The notes: generated from the sequence alone by a model not told the origin. Numbered from the stretch's first letter, positions 5,929-13,225 are shown. The stretch: 13,225 nt of DNA from an uncultured Asticcacaulis sp. (GCA_946480525.1 CAMLLA010000076.1:1-13225); one strand, 5' to 3'. Translations and numbers: made by a program.

Positions 5929-8900
5929 GTGCGTGGATCACCGACGCGCTCCCGCAGGCGAGGCGCCAGGCGAGCGCAAATGCCGTAGGCCAGCGATTGC
6001 TGGTCGGGTTAGGCGCGCCTGTACCATCGAACGAACCAGGTCTCGAATTTACCCTCCTCACATACAGTGTAGCCGTTTCCTCCCTGATCGGCGTCAAGGA
6101 TGGCGAAAAGGACTTACGGCGAAGCGCAGAACTGGCCTTTGAAACAGCTCGTGCCATCCAGCACAGCAACGATAGGCTTCACGCCCTGCAAACCGCTTGC
6201 TACGGTGTGATTGCTGACCGCACGCCCGACGTGGCGCGATACCTCCGCAGCCAGCCTCTTCCGGAATCCCCGACTTCAGATGACGACTGGGGAACGGCCG
6301 TCAGGAACGAAGTCTATCGCCTTTGGTTATTGCTACTTCGAAAGGATGGGTGGGCGGACCTCGATGCCGTGCTGCATGGGATCGTTGACCTGCGCAAACG
6401 CCAGGCCGAAGCTGAAGAATCCTACCTCAACAAAGCCGGCAACCCACGCAGTTCGGCTTGGGCGCTGATTGCCTCCTATCACCTGGCAAAAGCTGCGGAA
6501 ATTCTGGCGGAATATTCGGCGCAAGGATCTGTCGACGGCAGCTTCGATATCCGCGCTCAGCTTCAAGGTCAGTTCGATCGCAGCCAGACGGCCTGCGAGC
6601 GTGCCGAGTTGATCGACCTCTATGGTGTCGTTCAGCTCCTTGCGGCGACGGCCGAAAAAATGGTGGCGAACAGCATCTGGACAGTGACCAGAGCCGTGAA
6701 CAGCAGGGTTTCGCGCTTCGTTACCAACCTGGTCACCCGCGCGCACCAAAAGCCTATTTTCGAGATGCTGCCACCGCAACGGATAACGTTGCGCGAACAC
6801 AATCTCCTTGGTTCCAGCCAGAGAGCTGTTGTTGTCAGCTTGCCCACCTCAAGCGGCAAGACATTCATAGCGCAATTTCGCATCCTTCAGGCGCTCAACC
6901 AGTTTGATGCCGACAAGGGATGGGTCGCCTATGTGGCGCCGACGCGCGCGCTCGTGAACCAGATCTGCGCAAAACTGCGCCGTGACTTTACGCCTCTCGG
7001 AATTAATGTCGAACGAGTCAGTCCCGCGCTCGACATTGACGGTGTCGAAGCGGAACTGCTTAACGATAAAAACGACGCGACCGCCTTCAGGGTACTGGTG
7101 GCAACACCAGAGAAGATGGACATGCTGCTCCGTGGCGGCTGGGAGGCAAAAATCGGCCGTCCCCTCACTCTCGTCGTCGTAGATGAGGCACACAACCTCT
7201 CAGGCGGCGAGCGCGGGCTAAAGCTGGAATTGTTGCTTGCCACAATAAACAGGGAATGTCGTCACTCGCAGTTTCTCCTTCTGACGCCCTTTATCAAAAA
7301 TGGCGCCGAGATCGCGCGTTGGCTCGATCCGGACAGCCATTCGGATATTTCGGTCGATTTTGAATGGCGGCCTAATGATCGGGCCATCGCTGTGGCAATG
7401 CCGGTCGCTGGCGAAAAGAGAGGCGAATACCAGCTTCAATTGGCGACCGTTCATACCTCCAAGAACACCATACAGATCGAAGATGAGATCGAACTCTGTT
7501 CAGGCCGCGCCCTTGGCCTGAGTTGGTCGAACGTCAGGACGTCGACCTCCCACGTCGCAGCCGCCACGGCTGTTTGCCTCAACAAACGCGGGCCGGTGAT
7601 CGTTGTCGCACAAAAAGTGCCTTACACTTGGTCGATCGCTAGGACACTGGCGAACGATCCCGACCTTGCAAAAAGGGCTGAGGAACGCACCGGTCTGAAC
7701 GGCGCCCGCGGCACTGACGACATAAATTTCGTAGCCGACTTTGTCGCCTCGGAATTCGGTGACGATTTTGAACTGGTCGACATGCTGAAAAAACGGATCG
7801 GTCTGCACCACACCGGGCTGTCGGATGAAACGCGGACCCTCATGGAGTGGCTTGTCGAGCGTGGCGAACTGGACAGCCTCGTCGCGACCACAACGATTGC
7901 TCAGGGGGTGAACTTCCCTGTTACCGGCGTGGTGATGGCATCGCATCAATACCCCTACGGCGTCGATATACCTCCAGAGGATTTCTGGAACCTGGCCGGT
8001 CGGGCTGGACGTGCCGACCAGCAAGGAACGGGTGTTGTTGCGCTGGCCTCGACCACGGACGAACGCAGCCAAATCCTTCGGGAGTATGTGAAGCAGAATG
8101 TATCGAGCCTGGACTCCACGCTGCTCGCTATGGTCCAGAAAGCACTTGAAACGAGCCCTACTCTAGAACTGCACAGCCTCCATTGGATGAAGGAATGGTC
8201 GGCGTTTCTCCAGTATCTGGCCCACAGCTACCGGTGGCTGAACGACCATGGTCGTTTTGAGTCGCAGGTCGAACAGATTTTGCGTGGGAGCTTCGGGTAT
8301 CAGAAACTGCGTGAGCAGTCTGCCGACATCGCCAACCGTTTGGTTGAGGCGGTTCTCACCTATGCAACGATCATCAAAGGCAAACCATTGGCGCTGGTCG
8401 ACAGCACCGGCTTCTCATGGGAAAGCGTCAGCAAGGCTTTAAGCGGCGTGAGAGAAGCCCGCATCACTGCCGACACATGGGACGCGTCCAGTCTGTTTGC
8501 TGCCGGTAATCCCAATCTGGGGAAAGCATTCGGCGTGCTATTCAAGGTTCCCGAGATCCGTAAAGAGCTTTCGGAAATCATAGGCGGCAAGGCCTATGAC
8601 GGTGACCTGTTGGCGCGGATCGTCAAAGATTGGGTTGCGGGGACTTCAATTCCCGATCTCGCGAGGGAATATTTCCCAGTCGCCGGAGATAGCGACCAGA
8701 CAGATTCGATTTCGAAGACCTGCAAAGCCGTTTACGGGAAGCTAACCTTGACCGCGTCATGGGGCTTATCTGCTTTGCAGAGCCTCACGGCCGGCGACGA
8801 GATGTCGAAAATGTCGCCTGAAGACTTGAAGACATTCCAGAACCTTCCCTCTCAGGTCTATTACGGCGTCAACACGAACGACGCCATCGATCTGCGATTG

Positions 8901-9086
8901 CTGGGGATGCCTCGGAATGCGTCGAAGCCGATGGCAGCGTATCTGCGTAGTTTAAAGGTTCCTGGCGATCGTGCGTCTCTGAGAGCGAAACTGGCAGGTA
9001 TGGATGATAAAGCTTGGCGTCAGGCTCTTGGTGACAAAGCCCGCACCTACAAGCGCGCTTGGCGCGTTTTGGAGGGCTTCGAGTAG
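5925..9086 (+). CDS. Ski2-like superfamily 2 DEAH helicase, HamB-like component of a Hachiman-type defence system
   Basis: This 1053-residue protein has a helical N-terminal region (1-290) followed by two RecA-like helicase domains. Motif I is PTSSGKT (307-313), motif Ia APTRALVNQ (338-346), motif II DEAH (420-423). LLTPF (452-456) occupies the place of the usual SAT motif III. HHTGLSDETRTLMEWL is at about 628-643, motif V ATTTIAQGVNFP at 654-665, and motif VI NLAGRAGRADQQG at 689-701. A roughly 350-residue helical C-terminus has no motif I recognise. These are hallmarks of Ski2-like helicases. Coupled to a PD-(D/E)xK nuclease, it is best read as the HamB DNA-surveillance helicase, which restrains the nuclease until damaged or phage DNA is sensed. 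The ATG at 5925 overlaps the upstream stop by 4 nt and is preferred to an in-frame TTG at 5898. Helicase identity is near certain; the Hachiman assignment is inferred from architecture. Confidence 0.85.
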   Translation: MSAWITDALPQARRQASANAVGQRLLVGLGAPVPSNEPGLEFTLLTYSVAVSSLIGVKDGEKDLRRSAELAFETARAIQHSNDRLHALQTACYGVIADRTPDVARYLRSQPLPESPTSDDDWGTAVRNEVYRLWLLLLRKDGWADLDAVLHGIVDLRKRQAEAEESYLNKAGNPRSSAWALIASYHLAKAAEILAEYSAQGSVDGSFDIRAQLQGQFDRSQTACERAELIDLYGVVQLLAATAEKMVANSIWTVTRAVNSRVSRFVTNLVTRAHQKPIFEMLPPQRITLREHNLLGSSQRAVVVSLPTSSGKTFIAQFRILQALNQFDADKGWVAYVAPTRALVNQICAKLRRDFTPLGINVERVSPALDIDGVEAELLNDKNDATAFRVLVATPEKMDMLLRGGWEAKIGRPLTLVVVDEAHNLSGGERGLKLELLLATINRECRHSQFLLLTPFIKNGAEIARWLDPDSHSDISVDFEWRPNDRAIAVAMPVAGEKRGEYQLQLATVHTSKNTIQIEDEIELCSGRALGLSWSNVRTSTSHVAAATAVCLNKRGPVIVVAQKVPYTWSIARTLANDPDLAKRAEERTGLNGARGTDDINFVADFVASEFGDDFELVDMLKKRIGLHHTGLSDETRTLMEWLVERGELDSLVATTTIAQGVNFPVTGVVMASHQYPYGVDIPPEDFWNLAGRAGRADQQGTGVVALASTTDERSQILREYVKQNVSSLDSTLLAMVQKALETSPTLELHSLHWMKEWSAFLQYLAHSYRWLNDHGRFESQVEQILRGSFGYQKLREQSADIANRLVEAVLTYATIIKGKPLALVDSTGFSWESVSKALSGVREARITADTWDASSLFAAGNPNLGKAFGVLFKVPEIRKELSEIIGGKAYDGDLLARIVKDWVAGTSIPDLAREYFPVAGDSDQTDSISKTCKAVYGKLTLTASWGLSALQSLTAGDEMSKMSPEDLKTFQNLPSQVYYGVNTNDAIDLRLLGMPRNASKPMAAYLRSLKVPGDRASLRAKLAGMDDKAWRQALGDKARTYKRAWRVLEGFE

Positions 9087-9381
9087 AAATTGTGCTCAGG
9101 CCAGCAGGTTTCGGGGTTTCGTATGCCGGCCAGTTTGCGGCGGTCGGTATAGTCAGCCAAATGGTCCGTCCGACGACACACCCGTCTAAGACTGCCACAT
9201 CCGAAGATGGGCCTTGAACGCTTCTGCTTCGCCGTTCCCCATTGCGCCCAGTTCTGGTACAGGGGCGCCAATTTGAGGTGACGCGTTTCGGTCCCATCTT
9301 CTAGTGGGGCTGAAGTGTTGGCGCGTCCGCTTTTAGCGGTATCTGAACGAGCGCCAATGTCTCCAAAGGGCCAGAAGCACC
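9087..9381. other. Gene-free stretch between the helicase and the convergent CorA gene
   Basis: Several short frames cross these 295 bp on both strands, but none has a ribosome site, a domain or neighbour-like codon use. The sequence contains structured repeats (see 9318-9357). It may be eroded mobile or intergenic-repeat DNA at the right junction of the acquired operon. No clear rho-independent terminator follows the helicase stop. Confidence 0.45.
9318..9357. repeat. Nested inverted repeat in the intergenic region
   Basis: An outer pair, TTGGCGC (9318-9324) with GCGCCAA (9351-9357), encloses a perfect inner hairpin, CCGCT (9327-9331), loop TTT, AGCGG (9335-9339). A further direct copy of GCGCCAA lies at 9265-9271. 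No T-run follows, so it is not a standard terminator. It may be an intergenic repeat element or a remnant of one. Confidence 0.4.
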
Positions 9382-10407
9382 CTACAACCACCGCCGCTGC
9401 TTGAACCACCACAGCAATCCGCCGGCGATCGCCACCATGATCACCACCACGACCCAGAAGGCCGGCGGGCTGTGCAGTCCCGGCATGGCGTCGAAATTCA
9501 TGCCGTAGATAGACGCGATCAGGGTCAGCGGCAGGAAGATCACCGAGGTAATCGAGATCAGCCGGACGATGTTGTTCTGCTCGAGATTGATGAAGCCCAG
9601 CGCCGCATCGAGCAGGAAGGTGATATTGCCGGTCACATAGGTCGCGTGATCGCTCAGCGACACCAGGTCCTGCGCCATGGTGCGCAGGCGCTCATCGTAC
9701 TCCCTGTCCTCGTCCCCCTTCAGTCCGGTAATGTCGCGCTCAAGCCCGGCGGCGAAGACGCTCAGGCGCGTCAGAGACAGCAGCGAATCCCGGATGCGGG
9801 CGATATCGTTCTGCAATCCGCCAAGATCATTGAGAACATGCTCCAGCCGCTTGGTGCGCCGCGCCTGGAATATGGTCTTCGACAGGGTATCGACATCGTC
9901 CGACGTCTTCTCGATCAGGTCGGCGGTGCGGTCGACCAGCACGTCGAGCAGCCCCAGGAAGGTCTGCGTCCCGCTCAGGCAGATATGCGGCTGCCGCTCG
10001 ATCTGGTCGCCGAAAAGCCGGAAGGAGGTCGGCTGGATATAGCGGATGGTGATCAGCCGTTCCTTCGACAGGACGAAGGTCACCGGCCCCGATTGCAGGT
10101 GGTCCAGGCCGCCGAAGAAGGCGACCTGCGCCGTCATGAAGGCAGCCCCCTTGTCGAGATAAAGCCGGCTCGACGATTCGATTTCGATCATGTCTTCCCG
10201 GGTCGGCAGGGCCAGGCCCAGGCGGTCTTCCAGCGCCAGTTCCTCGTCGCGCGTCGGTTCCAGCAGGTCTAGCCACACGGCGGTATCGTCGACATCGGCG
10301 GCTTCGCCCACGGCCTCCGTCACCTGGCTGACGACGGTTTCGGGGCGGCTGAACGGCCGGCGGCTGCGGGGCGGCGTTTCACATATCCGTTTGTAGATGG
10401 TCAGCAT
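9382..10407 (-). CDS. CorA family divalent metal (magnesium) transporter
   Basis: This 341-residue protein belongs to the CorA family of pentameric inner-membrane channels for Mg2+ (also Co2+, Ni2+ or, in some branches, Zn2+). A large cytoplasmic N-terminal domain (1-280) ends in a long charged helix. Two C-terminal membrane segments follow (about 282-300 and 317-335), and the signature YGMN sits at 301-304 at the end of the first. The C-terminus, WWFKQRRWL, is the basic tail typical of the family. The periplasmic loop reads YGMNFDAMPGL where many CorA proteins have MPEL, so an acidic residue at the pore mouth is replaced by glycine. The ATG at 10407 is preferred to an in-frame TTG at 10428; GGGGGC precedes it as a ribosome site. 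The gene is monocistronic and converges on the helicase operon. The exact metal cannot be told from sequence. Confidence 0.9.
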   Translation of the reverse strand: MLTIYKRICETPPRSRRPFSRPETVVSQVTEAVGEAADVDDTAVWLDLLEPTRDEELALEDRLGLALPTREDMIEIESSSRLYLDKGAAFMTAQVAFFGGLDHLQSGPVTFVLSKERLITIRYIQPTSFRLFGDQIERQPHICLSGTQTFLGLLDVLVDRTADLIEKTSDDVDTLSKTIFQARRTKRLEHVLNDLGGLQNDIARIRDSLLSLTRLSVFAAGLERDITGLKGDEDREYDERLRTMAQDLVSLSDHATYVTGNITFLLDAALGFINLEQNNIVRLISITSVIFLPLTLIASIYGMNFDAMPGLHSPPAFWVVVVIMVAIAGGLLWWFKQRRWL

Positions 10408-10431
10408 GGCTGCCCCCGATGCGCGCAATGA

Positions 10432-10465
10432 AAGAGCCCGGGCGAGAGACTCGCGCCGGGCTCTT
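10432..10465 (-). terminator. Rho-independent-type terminator after the CHAP-domain gene
   Basis: AAGAGCCCGG (10432-10441) pairs with CCGGGCTCTT (10456-10465), and GCGAG (10442-10446) with CTCGC (10450-10454). This gives a 15-bp stem with one bulged G and a 3-nt loop. In the minus direction it follows the CHAP gene stop by about 34 bp and is followed by TCATT, so the T-tract is short. It also sits just upstream of the CorA start and insulates the two genes. Confidence 0.75.
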
Positions 10466-10499
10466 GAAATCTTATCGCAGGCGCCCGCGGCTTGACAAG

Positions 10500-11282
10500 C
10501 TATTGCCGGCCGGCAACCCTGGCGGTCCGGTGGTCGATGTCACGGCTGGCGGTGCGGGCCTGATCGACATTGGCATCGAGGCGCGCGACCAGTTCCTTGG
10601 CGCCGGCGCCCGAGGCGTGGGCCGAAACGGTAACCGGACGGGCCTTTTCGGCGTGAGTCGCAGCCAAGGCGGCCTTCAGCTCGGAATCGTTGGCGGCGAC
10701 CATCAGTTGCGAAGCGTTGAGCTCGTCGGACGTCTTGGCGCCGTGCGCCTTGGACTGATCCTTGGCTTCGTTATAGATGAAGCCGTAGGTCGTGTAGATG
10801 GTGGTGCCCAGGTCGTTCAGCGGGCCGTACCACACCTTGACCTTGCTCCAGTCGCCCTTTTCGGACACGTCCAGGACGTTGACGTCCTTTTCGACCTGGC
10901 CGCGGCGGCCATTGATCGGCGACCAGTTGGCGTGGGTGATCTGAATATAGCGGTCGGTGACGATCTGCGAAACGACGGCGACGTGGCCGACGCGCATCTT
11001 GCCCTGCGGCTTGAAGACGAGAACCGCGCCCGGCTTCGGAGCCTGGCCTTCCTCGTACTTGCCGGTCGCCTTTTCCCACCAGGTCCAGGCATCACCGAAA
11101 ATCTGAATACCCGTGAACTGACGGGCGAATTGAACACACTGAAGGTAAGGGCTTGCGGACTTCTTCTTGGCCTTAACGGCAGCGACTTTGGTCGTCTTCT
11201 TGGGGGCGGCCTGCGCTTCGATAGCGCCGGTGGCACACAGGGTTGATACGGCGAAAATCAGAGCCGAAAGGATTTTCCGCAT
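10500..11282 (-). CDS. Exported CHAP-domain protein (putative peptidoglycan amidase/endopeptidase)
   Basis: The predicted 260-residue protein has a signal peptide (MRKILSALIFAVSTLCATGAIEAQA; cleavage expected after AQA at 25). A Lys/Ala-rich linker follows, then a CHAP domain at about 45-140. The likely catalytic residues are C49 in YLQCVQFAR, H100 in VGHVAVV and N119 in HANWSP, the usual Cys-His-polar order of CHAP/NlpC-P60 enzymes. PKPGAVLVFK is the typical strand before the histidine. Such enzymes cut peptide cross-links or the amide bond of peptidoglycan. The alanine-rich C-terminal 100 residues match nothing I recognise. The start at 11282 is favoured because GGAG lies 9 nt upstream and it yields a clean signal peptide; the frame extends to 11345 without one. 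A strong hairpin terminator follows. Its role in cell-wall remodelling is inferred from the domain only. Confidence 0.86.
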   Translation of the reverse strand: MRKILSALIFAVSTLCATGAIEAQAAPKKTTKVAAVKAKKKSASPYLQCVQFARQFTGIQIFGDAWTWWEKATGKYEEGQAPKPGAVLVFKPQGKMRVGHVAVVSQIVTDRYIQITHANWSPINGRRGQVEKDVNVLDVSEKGDWSKVKVWYGPLNDLGTTIYTTYGFIYNEAKDQSKAHGAKTSDELNASQLMVAANDSELKAALAATHAEKARPVTVSAHASGAGAKELVARLDANVDQARTASRDIDHRTARVAGRQ

Positions 11283-11383
11283 GCACTTGTACTCCATCAC
11301 TGTTAGTCCGAGTGACTTAGGTACAACACAAAAATTAAATTTCAAGAAATTTTCGCGTGAACGGCGTAAATAAATTAACTTTG

Positions 11384-12475
11384 TTACGCGGGTTTTGGGG
11401 CAGGTTTGTTAACCAATTGCTCTCCCCACCGGCGAACCACACGGCGGAACGGCAACTCGATCAGATGGTGCGCCAGCATGGACAAAGGCACCAGGGCGAC
11501 GAGGCCTGCGAACCACCACATAAAGGGAAGCGGGGCGCCGTGCAAGCCCAGAACCAGATCTATCCCCTTCAAATACACCCACTTCCACGGCACATAGATC
11601 ATGTAGGTCGCGAACGAGATTTCGCCCAGATAGACAAGCGGCTTGGATGACAGGACCCCTTTGCCGTCCTGGCCCAGGCCGCCAATCGACACCAGGCCCA
11701 GACCGAGCAAGACGACCGTCAGCGCGTCGGGCAGGCCGAAATGCGCGGACACAAGCGCTGCACCTATGCCCGCAACGGCGCCGATACGGGCCACCCACGG
11801 CGACGACACCAAGCCTGAACGCCAGGCGAGATACAGCGCCGAACCGAACAGAAAGGCCGGCACGATGCGCAGGGCTCCCCAGTGGAAGGTGGCCTTGGTC
11901 AGCGGGAAGCCGGCCATGGCTGAGAAGGCGGCGTTCAGCGCGACCAGAAAAGCAACGGCCAGACCGACCGCCAGCAGCGGGCGATTGCGCAGCGGCCAGG
12001 CCAGCGCCGCCACGGCCGGGAAACACAGATAGGCAAACCATTCAGCCGAGATCGACCAGGACGGATGGTTGAAGGACGCCGTCGGCGCCAGGCCCCAGGC
12101 CTGGGTCAGGGTCAGATGCGCCGGCAGTGCAGCCCAGTTGGCGGCGTTGCCGTCGAGCGTAATACCCTTCACAGCAGCAGCCGTGACGAGCAACAGGGTA
12201 AAGCCAAGCGTGGCGATATGCAGCGGATAGACGCGCGCCAGGCGGTGGACGACGAACCTTGCATAGTCGAAGCGCTTTTCACCGAAGGCCTCGAGATAGA
12301 CATAGGAGAGGATAAAACCCGACAGGATGAAAAACAGATCGACGCCGAGATAGCCCTTGTCCAGCAAAGGCACAGCCACCGCGCCTTGCAGTTCATGGAT
12401 ATAGGTATAGAGGACAACCCATAGCGCCGCAAAAAACCGCAGGCTGGTCAATGGCTTGATCTGATCTTGCGGCAT
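11384..12475 (-). CDS. Acyltransferase 3 (OafA/YrhL-type) family membrane protein
   Basis: This 363-residue integral membrane protein has about ten hydrophobic segments. Family signatures are SLRFFAALWVVLY (11-23), GYLGVDLFFILSGFILS (41-57), the basic RFVVHRLARVYPLH (73-86) and SWSISAEWFAYLCFP in mid-protein. Members transfer acetyl or other acyl groups to surface or secreted polysaccharides, lipids or peptidoglycan. Usually a conserved Arg is followed after ten residues by a catalytic His. Here R13 is followed by T24, with a His only at position 27 (LYTYIHE). It may therefore be altered in activity, or H27 may substitute. The ATG at 12475 is chosen because AGGGG lies 8 nt upstream and the first membrane helix starts at once; the frame runs open to 12814 as an artefact overlapping ydbL. 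The acceptor molecule is unknown; no polysaccharide genes adjoin. Confidence 0.87.
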   Translation of the reverse strand: MPQDQIKPLTSLRFFAALWVVLYTYIHELQGAVAVPLLDKGYLGVDLFFILSGFILSYVYLEAFGEKRFDYARFVVHRLARVYPLHIATLGFTLLLVTAAAVKGITLDGNAANWAALPAHLTLTQAWGLAPTASFNHPSWSISAEWFAYLCFPAVAALAWPLRNRPLLAVGLAVAFLVALNAAFSAMAGFPLTKATFHWGALRIVPAFLFGSALYLAWRSGLVSSPWVARIGAVAGIGAALVSAHFGLPDALTVVLLGLGLVSIGGLGQDGKGVLSSKPLVYLGEISFATYMIYVPWKWVYLKGIDLVLGLHGAPLPFMWWFAGLVALVPLSMLAHHLIELPFRRVVRRWGEQLVNKPAPKPA

Positions 12476-12593
12476 GTTCTGGGCCCCTGACCTATCCCGT
12501 TTGGAGAATTCTGCGTTCGCCTTGCAGGATATATGCCGGACGGTAACATTGGGTGAATCAGGCCCTTCTCCCTGCTCGCGGGAACAAGGAAAC

Positions 12594-12625
12594 AAAAAAG
12601 CCCTCCGCGAGTGATCGCGGAGGGC
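12594..12625 (-). terminator. Rho-independent terminator after ydbL
   Basis: GCCCTCCGCGA (12600-12610) and TCGCGGAGGGC (12615-12625) form a perfect 11-bp stem with a 4-nt loop. On the minus strand the stem is followed by six T residues (complement of 12594-12599). It lies 25 bp beyond the YdbL-family gene's stop codon and ends the ynbE-ydbL transcript before the acyltransferase gene. Confidence 0.92.
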
Positions 12626-12650
12626 CCAATCTTTCGAACAGGCAATAGCC

Positions 12651-13037
12651 TTACTTTTTGACCCAGTTGCCAGAGGCATCCTGATAAAACTCACCGGCGC
12701 CAAGCTTCGGCTGGATGTGATTGACGAAGGTCGACTGGCCAGCGGCTTCGGCGGAGACGCCATTCTTGGCGGCGGCCTGGGCGTAAACCGTCTGGCGGCC
12801 GGCATTGATCTCATCGACGGCCGCTTTCAGCGCGGTGTCGGACGACGCCTTGACGAAACCGAGATAGCCATTGCTCTTTTCGCCGACGACCCCCTGCTTC
12901 TTGGCAGTGTCGACAAGCGCCTTCGAGGCGGCGACATCGGCCATGGCGGGCGTCGCGATCAGGGCAGTTGCACCCACGAACGATACGGTCAGAAGCGTTG
13001 CGGCACACGCCGCTTTAAACAGAGACAGTTTGGTCAT
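12651..13037 (-). CDS. ydbL: YdbL family (DUF1318) periplasmic protein
   Basis: The predicted 128-residue protein starts with a clear signal peptide (MTKLSLFKAACAATLLTVSFVGATALIATPAMA, first part MTKLSLFKAACAATLL; cleavage after AMA near 33). The mature domain carries the family pattern GVVGEKSNGYLGFV, AVDEINAGRQTVYAQAAAKNGVSAEAAG and a C-terminal YQDASGNWVKK. YdbL acts with YdbH (a large AsmA-like protein) and the lipoprotein YnbE. In E. coli, YdbH and YnbE form an intermembrane bridge for phospholipid homeostasis and YdbL modulates the pair. Here the gene lies 11 bp after a YnbE-like gene, and its ribosome site (AGGGGG) overlaps that stop codon, so the two are cotranscribed and probably coupled. 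A strong terminator follows. The family call is from recognised sequence features and gene order, which agree. Confidence 0.88.
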   Translation of the reverse strand: MTKLSLFKAACAATLLTVSFVGATALIATPAMADVAASKALVDTAKKQGVVGEKSNGYLGFVKASSDTALKAAVDEINAGRQTVYAQAAAKNGVSAEAAGQSTFVNHIQPKLGAGEFYQDASGNWVKK

Positions 13038-13048
13038 GATATACCCCC

Positions 13049-13225
13049 TTAGAACAGGTTCGGGTTCTGCTGGACGAGGGCCTTCATGTCCTCGTCGAGC
13101 TGATGCTTCACATTGATATCGAGCTTGGCGTAGATCGGCGCCAGGTTGACATTGACGTTGACCGACGGCGTGCAGGCCATAAGGGTCAGTGCCGATGCGC
13201 CCGCGACGGCCGCGAACAGTGTGTG
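13049..13225 (-). CDS. ynbE: YnbE-like lipoprotein (partial, N-terminal signal start off the right edge)
   Basis: The frame is open from the right edge to the TAA complementary to 13049-13051, giving the last 58 residues. It shows the end of a lipoprotein signal peptide with lipobox LMAC, so the mature protein should begin at that Cys, lipid-anchored. The short mature region, TPSVNVNVNLAPIYAKLDIN followed by HQLDEDMKALVQQNPNLF, is typical of YnbE. In E. coli, YnbE is an outer-membrane lipoprotein thought to stack by beta-strand augmentation onto YdbH to form a lipid conduit across the periplasm. Only about 10 N-terminal residues are missing. ydbH would be expected upstream, beyond the right edge. 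The next gene, ydbL, starts 11 bp downstream in the same direction. Confidence 0.85.
   Translation of the reverse strand, partial: HTLFAAVAGASALTLMACTPSVNVNVNLAPIYAKLDINVKHQLDEDMKALVQQNPNLF

Noticed and set aside
9054..9073. GCGCG-rich hairpin followed by TTTT at the end of the helicase gene, as a terminator
   Set aside because: The stem lies inside the coding sequence before the stop codon, includes a wobble pair, and its T-run is part of the stem.
9047..9412. Minus-strand frame of 121 codons between the helicase and CorA, with a transposase-like flavour
   Set aside because: It overlaps the ends of both real genes, has no ribosome site and shows no recognisable domain; the resemblance to mobile-element remnants is too vague to call a pseudogene.
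9472..10272. Plus-strand frame of 266 codons opposite the CorA gene
   Set aside because: It is an antisense shadow rich in Gln and Arg, with no domain; the CorA frame has the GMN signature and membrane helices.

Overview
The window looks like a chromosomal segment of a GC-rich alphaproteobacterium, most likely a Caulobacterales member (Asticcacaulis or Caulobacter-like). This rests on the SapC-family protein, the zinc-regulated TonB-dependent receptor divergent from a Zur repressor, the YdbL/YnbE pair and the codon usage. The genus is inference. Eleven protein genes are supported. Two run off the window edges. No tRNA, rRNA, CRISPR array or intact insertion sequence was seen.

Left part (1-4723). 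A partial SapC-family gene lies on the minus strand. It is followed by a minus-strand TonB-dependent receptor (740-2749) divergent from a Fur-family Zur regulator (2890-3366). The 140 bp between them hold two facing copies of a Zur-box-like sequence, one inside the receptor's promoter. This forms a compact zinc-uptake module: repressor, operators and outer-membrane receptor. A 405-residue pentapeptide-repeat protein of unknown role follows on the plus strand.

Centre (4724-9381). A two-gene plus-strand operon is bracketed by gene-free stretches of about 420 and 295 bp. It is visibly more A/T-rich, by eye, than its neighbours. It encodes a 261-residue PD-(D/E)xK-type nuclease and, through an ATGA stop/start overlap, a 1053-residue Ski2-like superfamily 2 helicase. 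The architecture matches the Hachiman (HamA nuclease plus HamB helicase) antiphage systems or a close relative. This is the accessory, defence-like part of the window and the most interesting item.

Right part (9382-13225). All genes are on the minus strand: a CorA-family metal transporter, an exported CHAP-domain amidase-like protein, an acyltransferase-3 family membrane protein lacking the usual first-helix histidine, a YdbL-family periplasmic protein, and the C-terminal part of a YnbE-like lipoprotein. The last two belong to the YdbH-YnbE-YdbL envelope lipid-homeostasis set; ydbH would be expected just beyond the right edge. Clear hairpin terminators follow the CHAP gene and ydbL.
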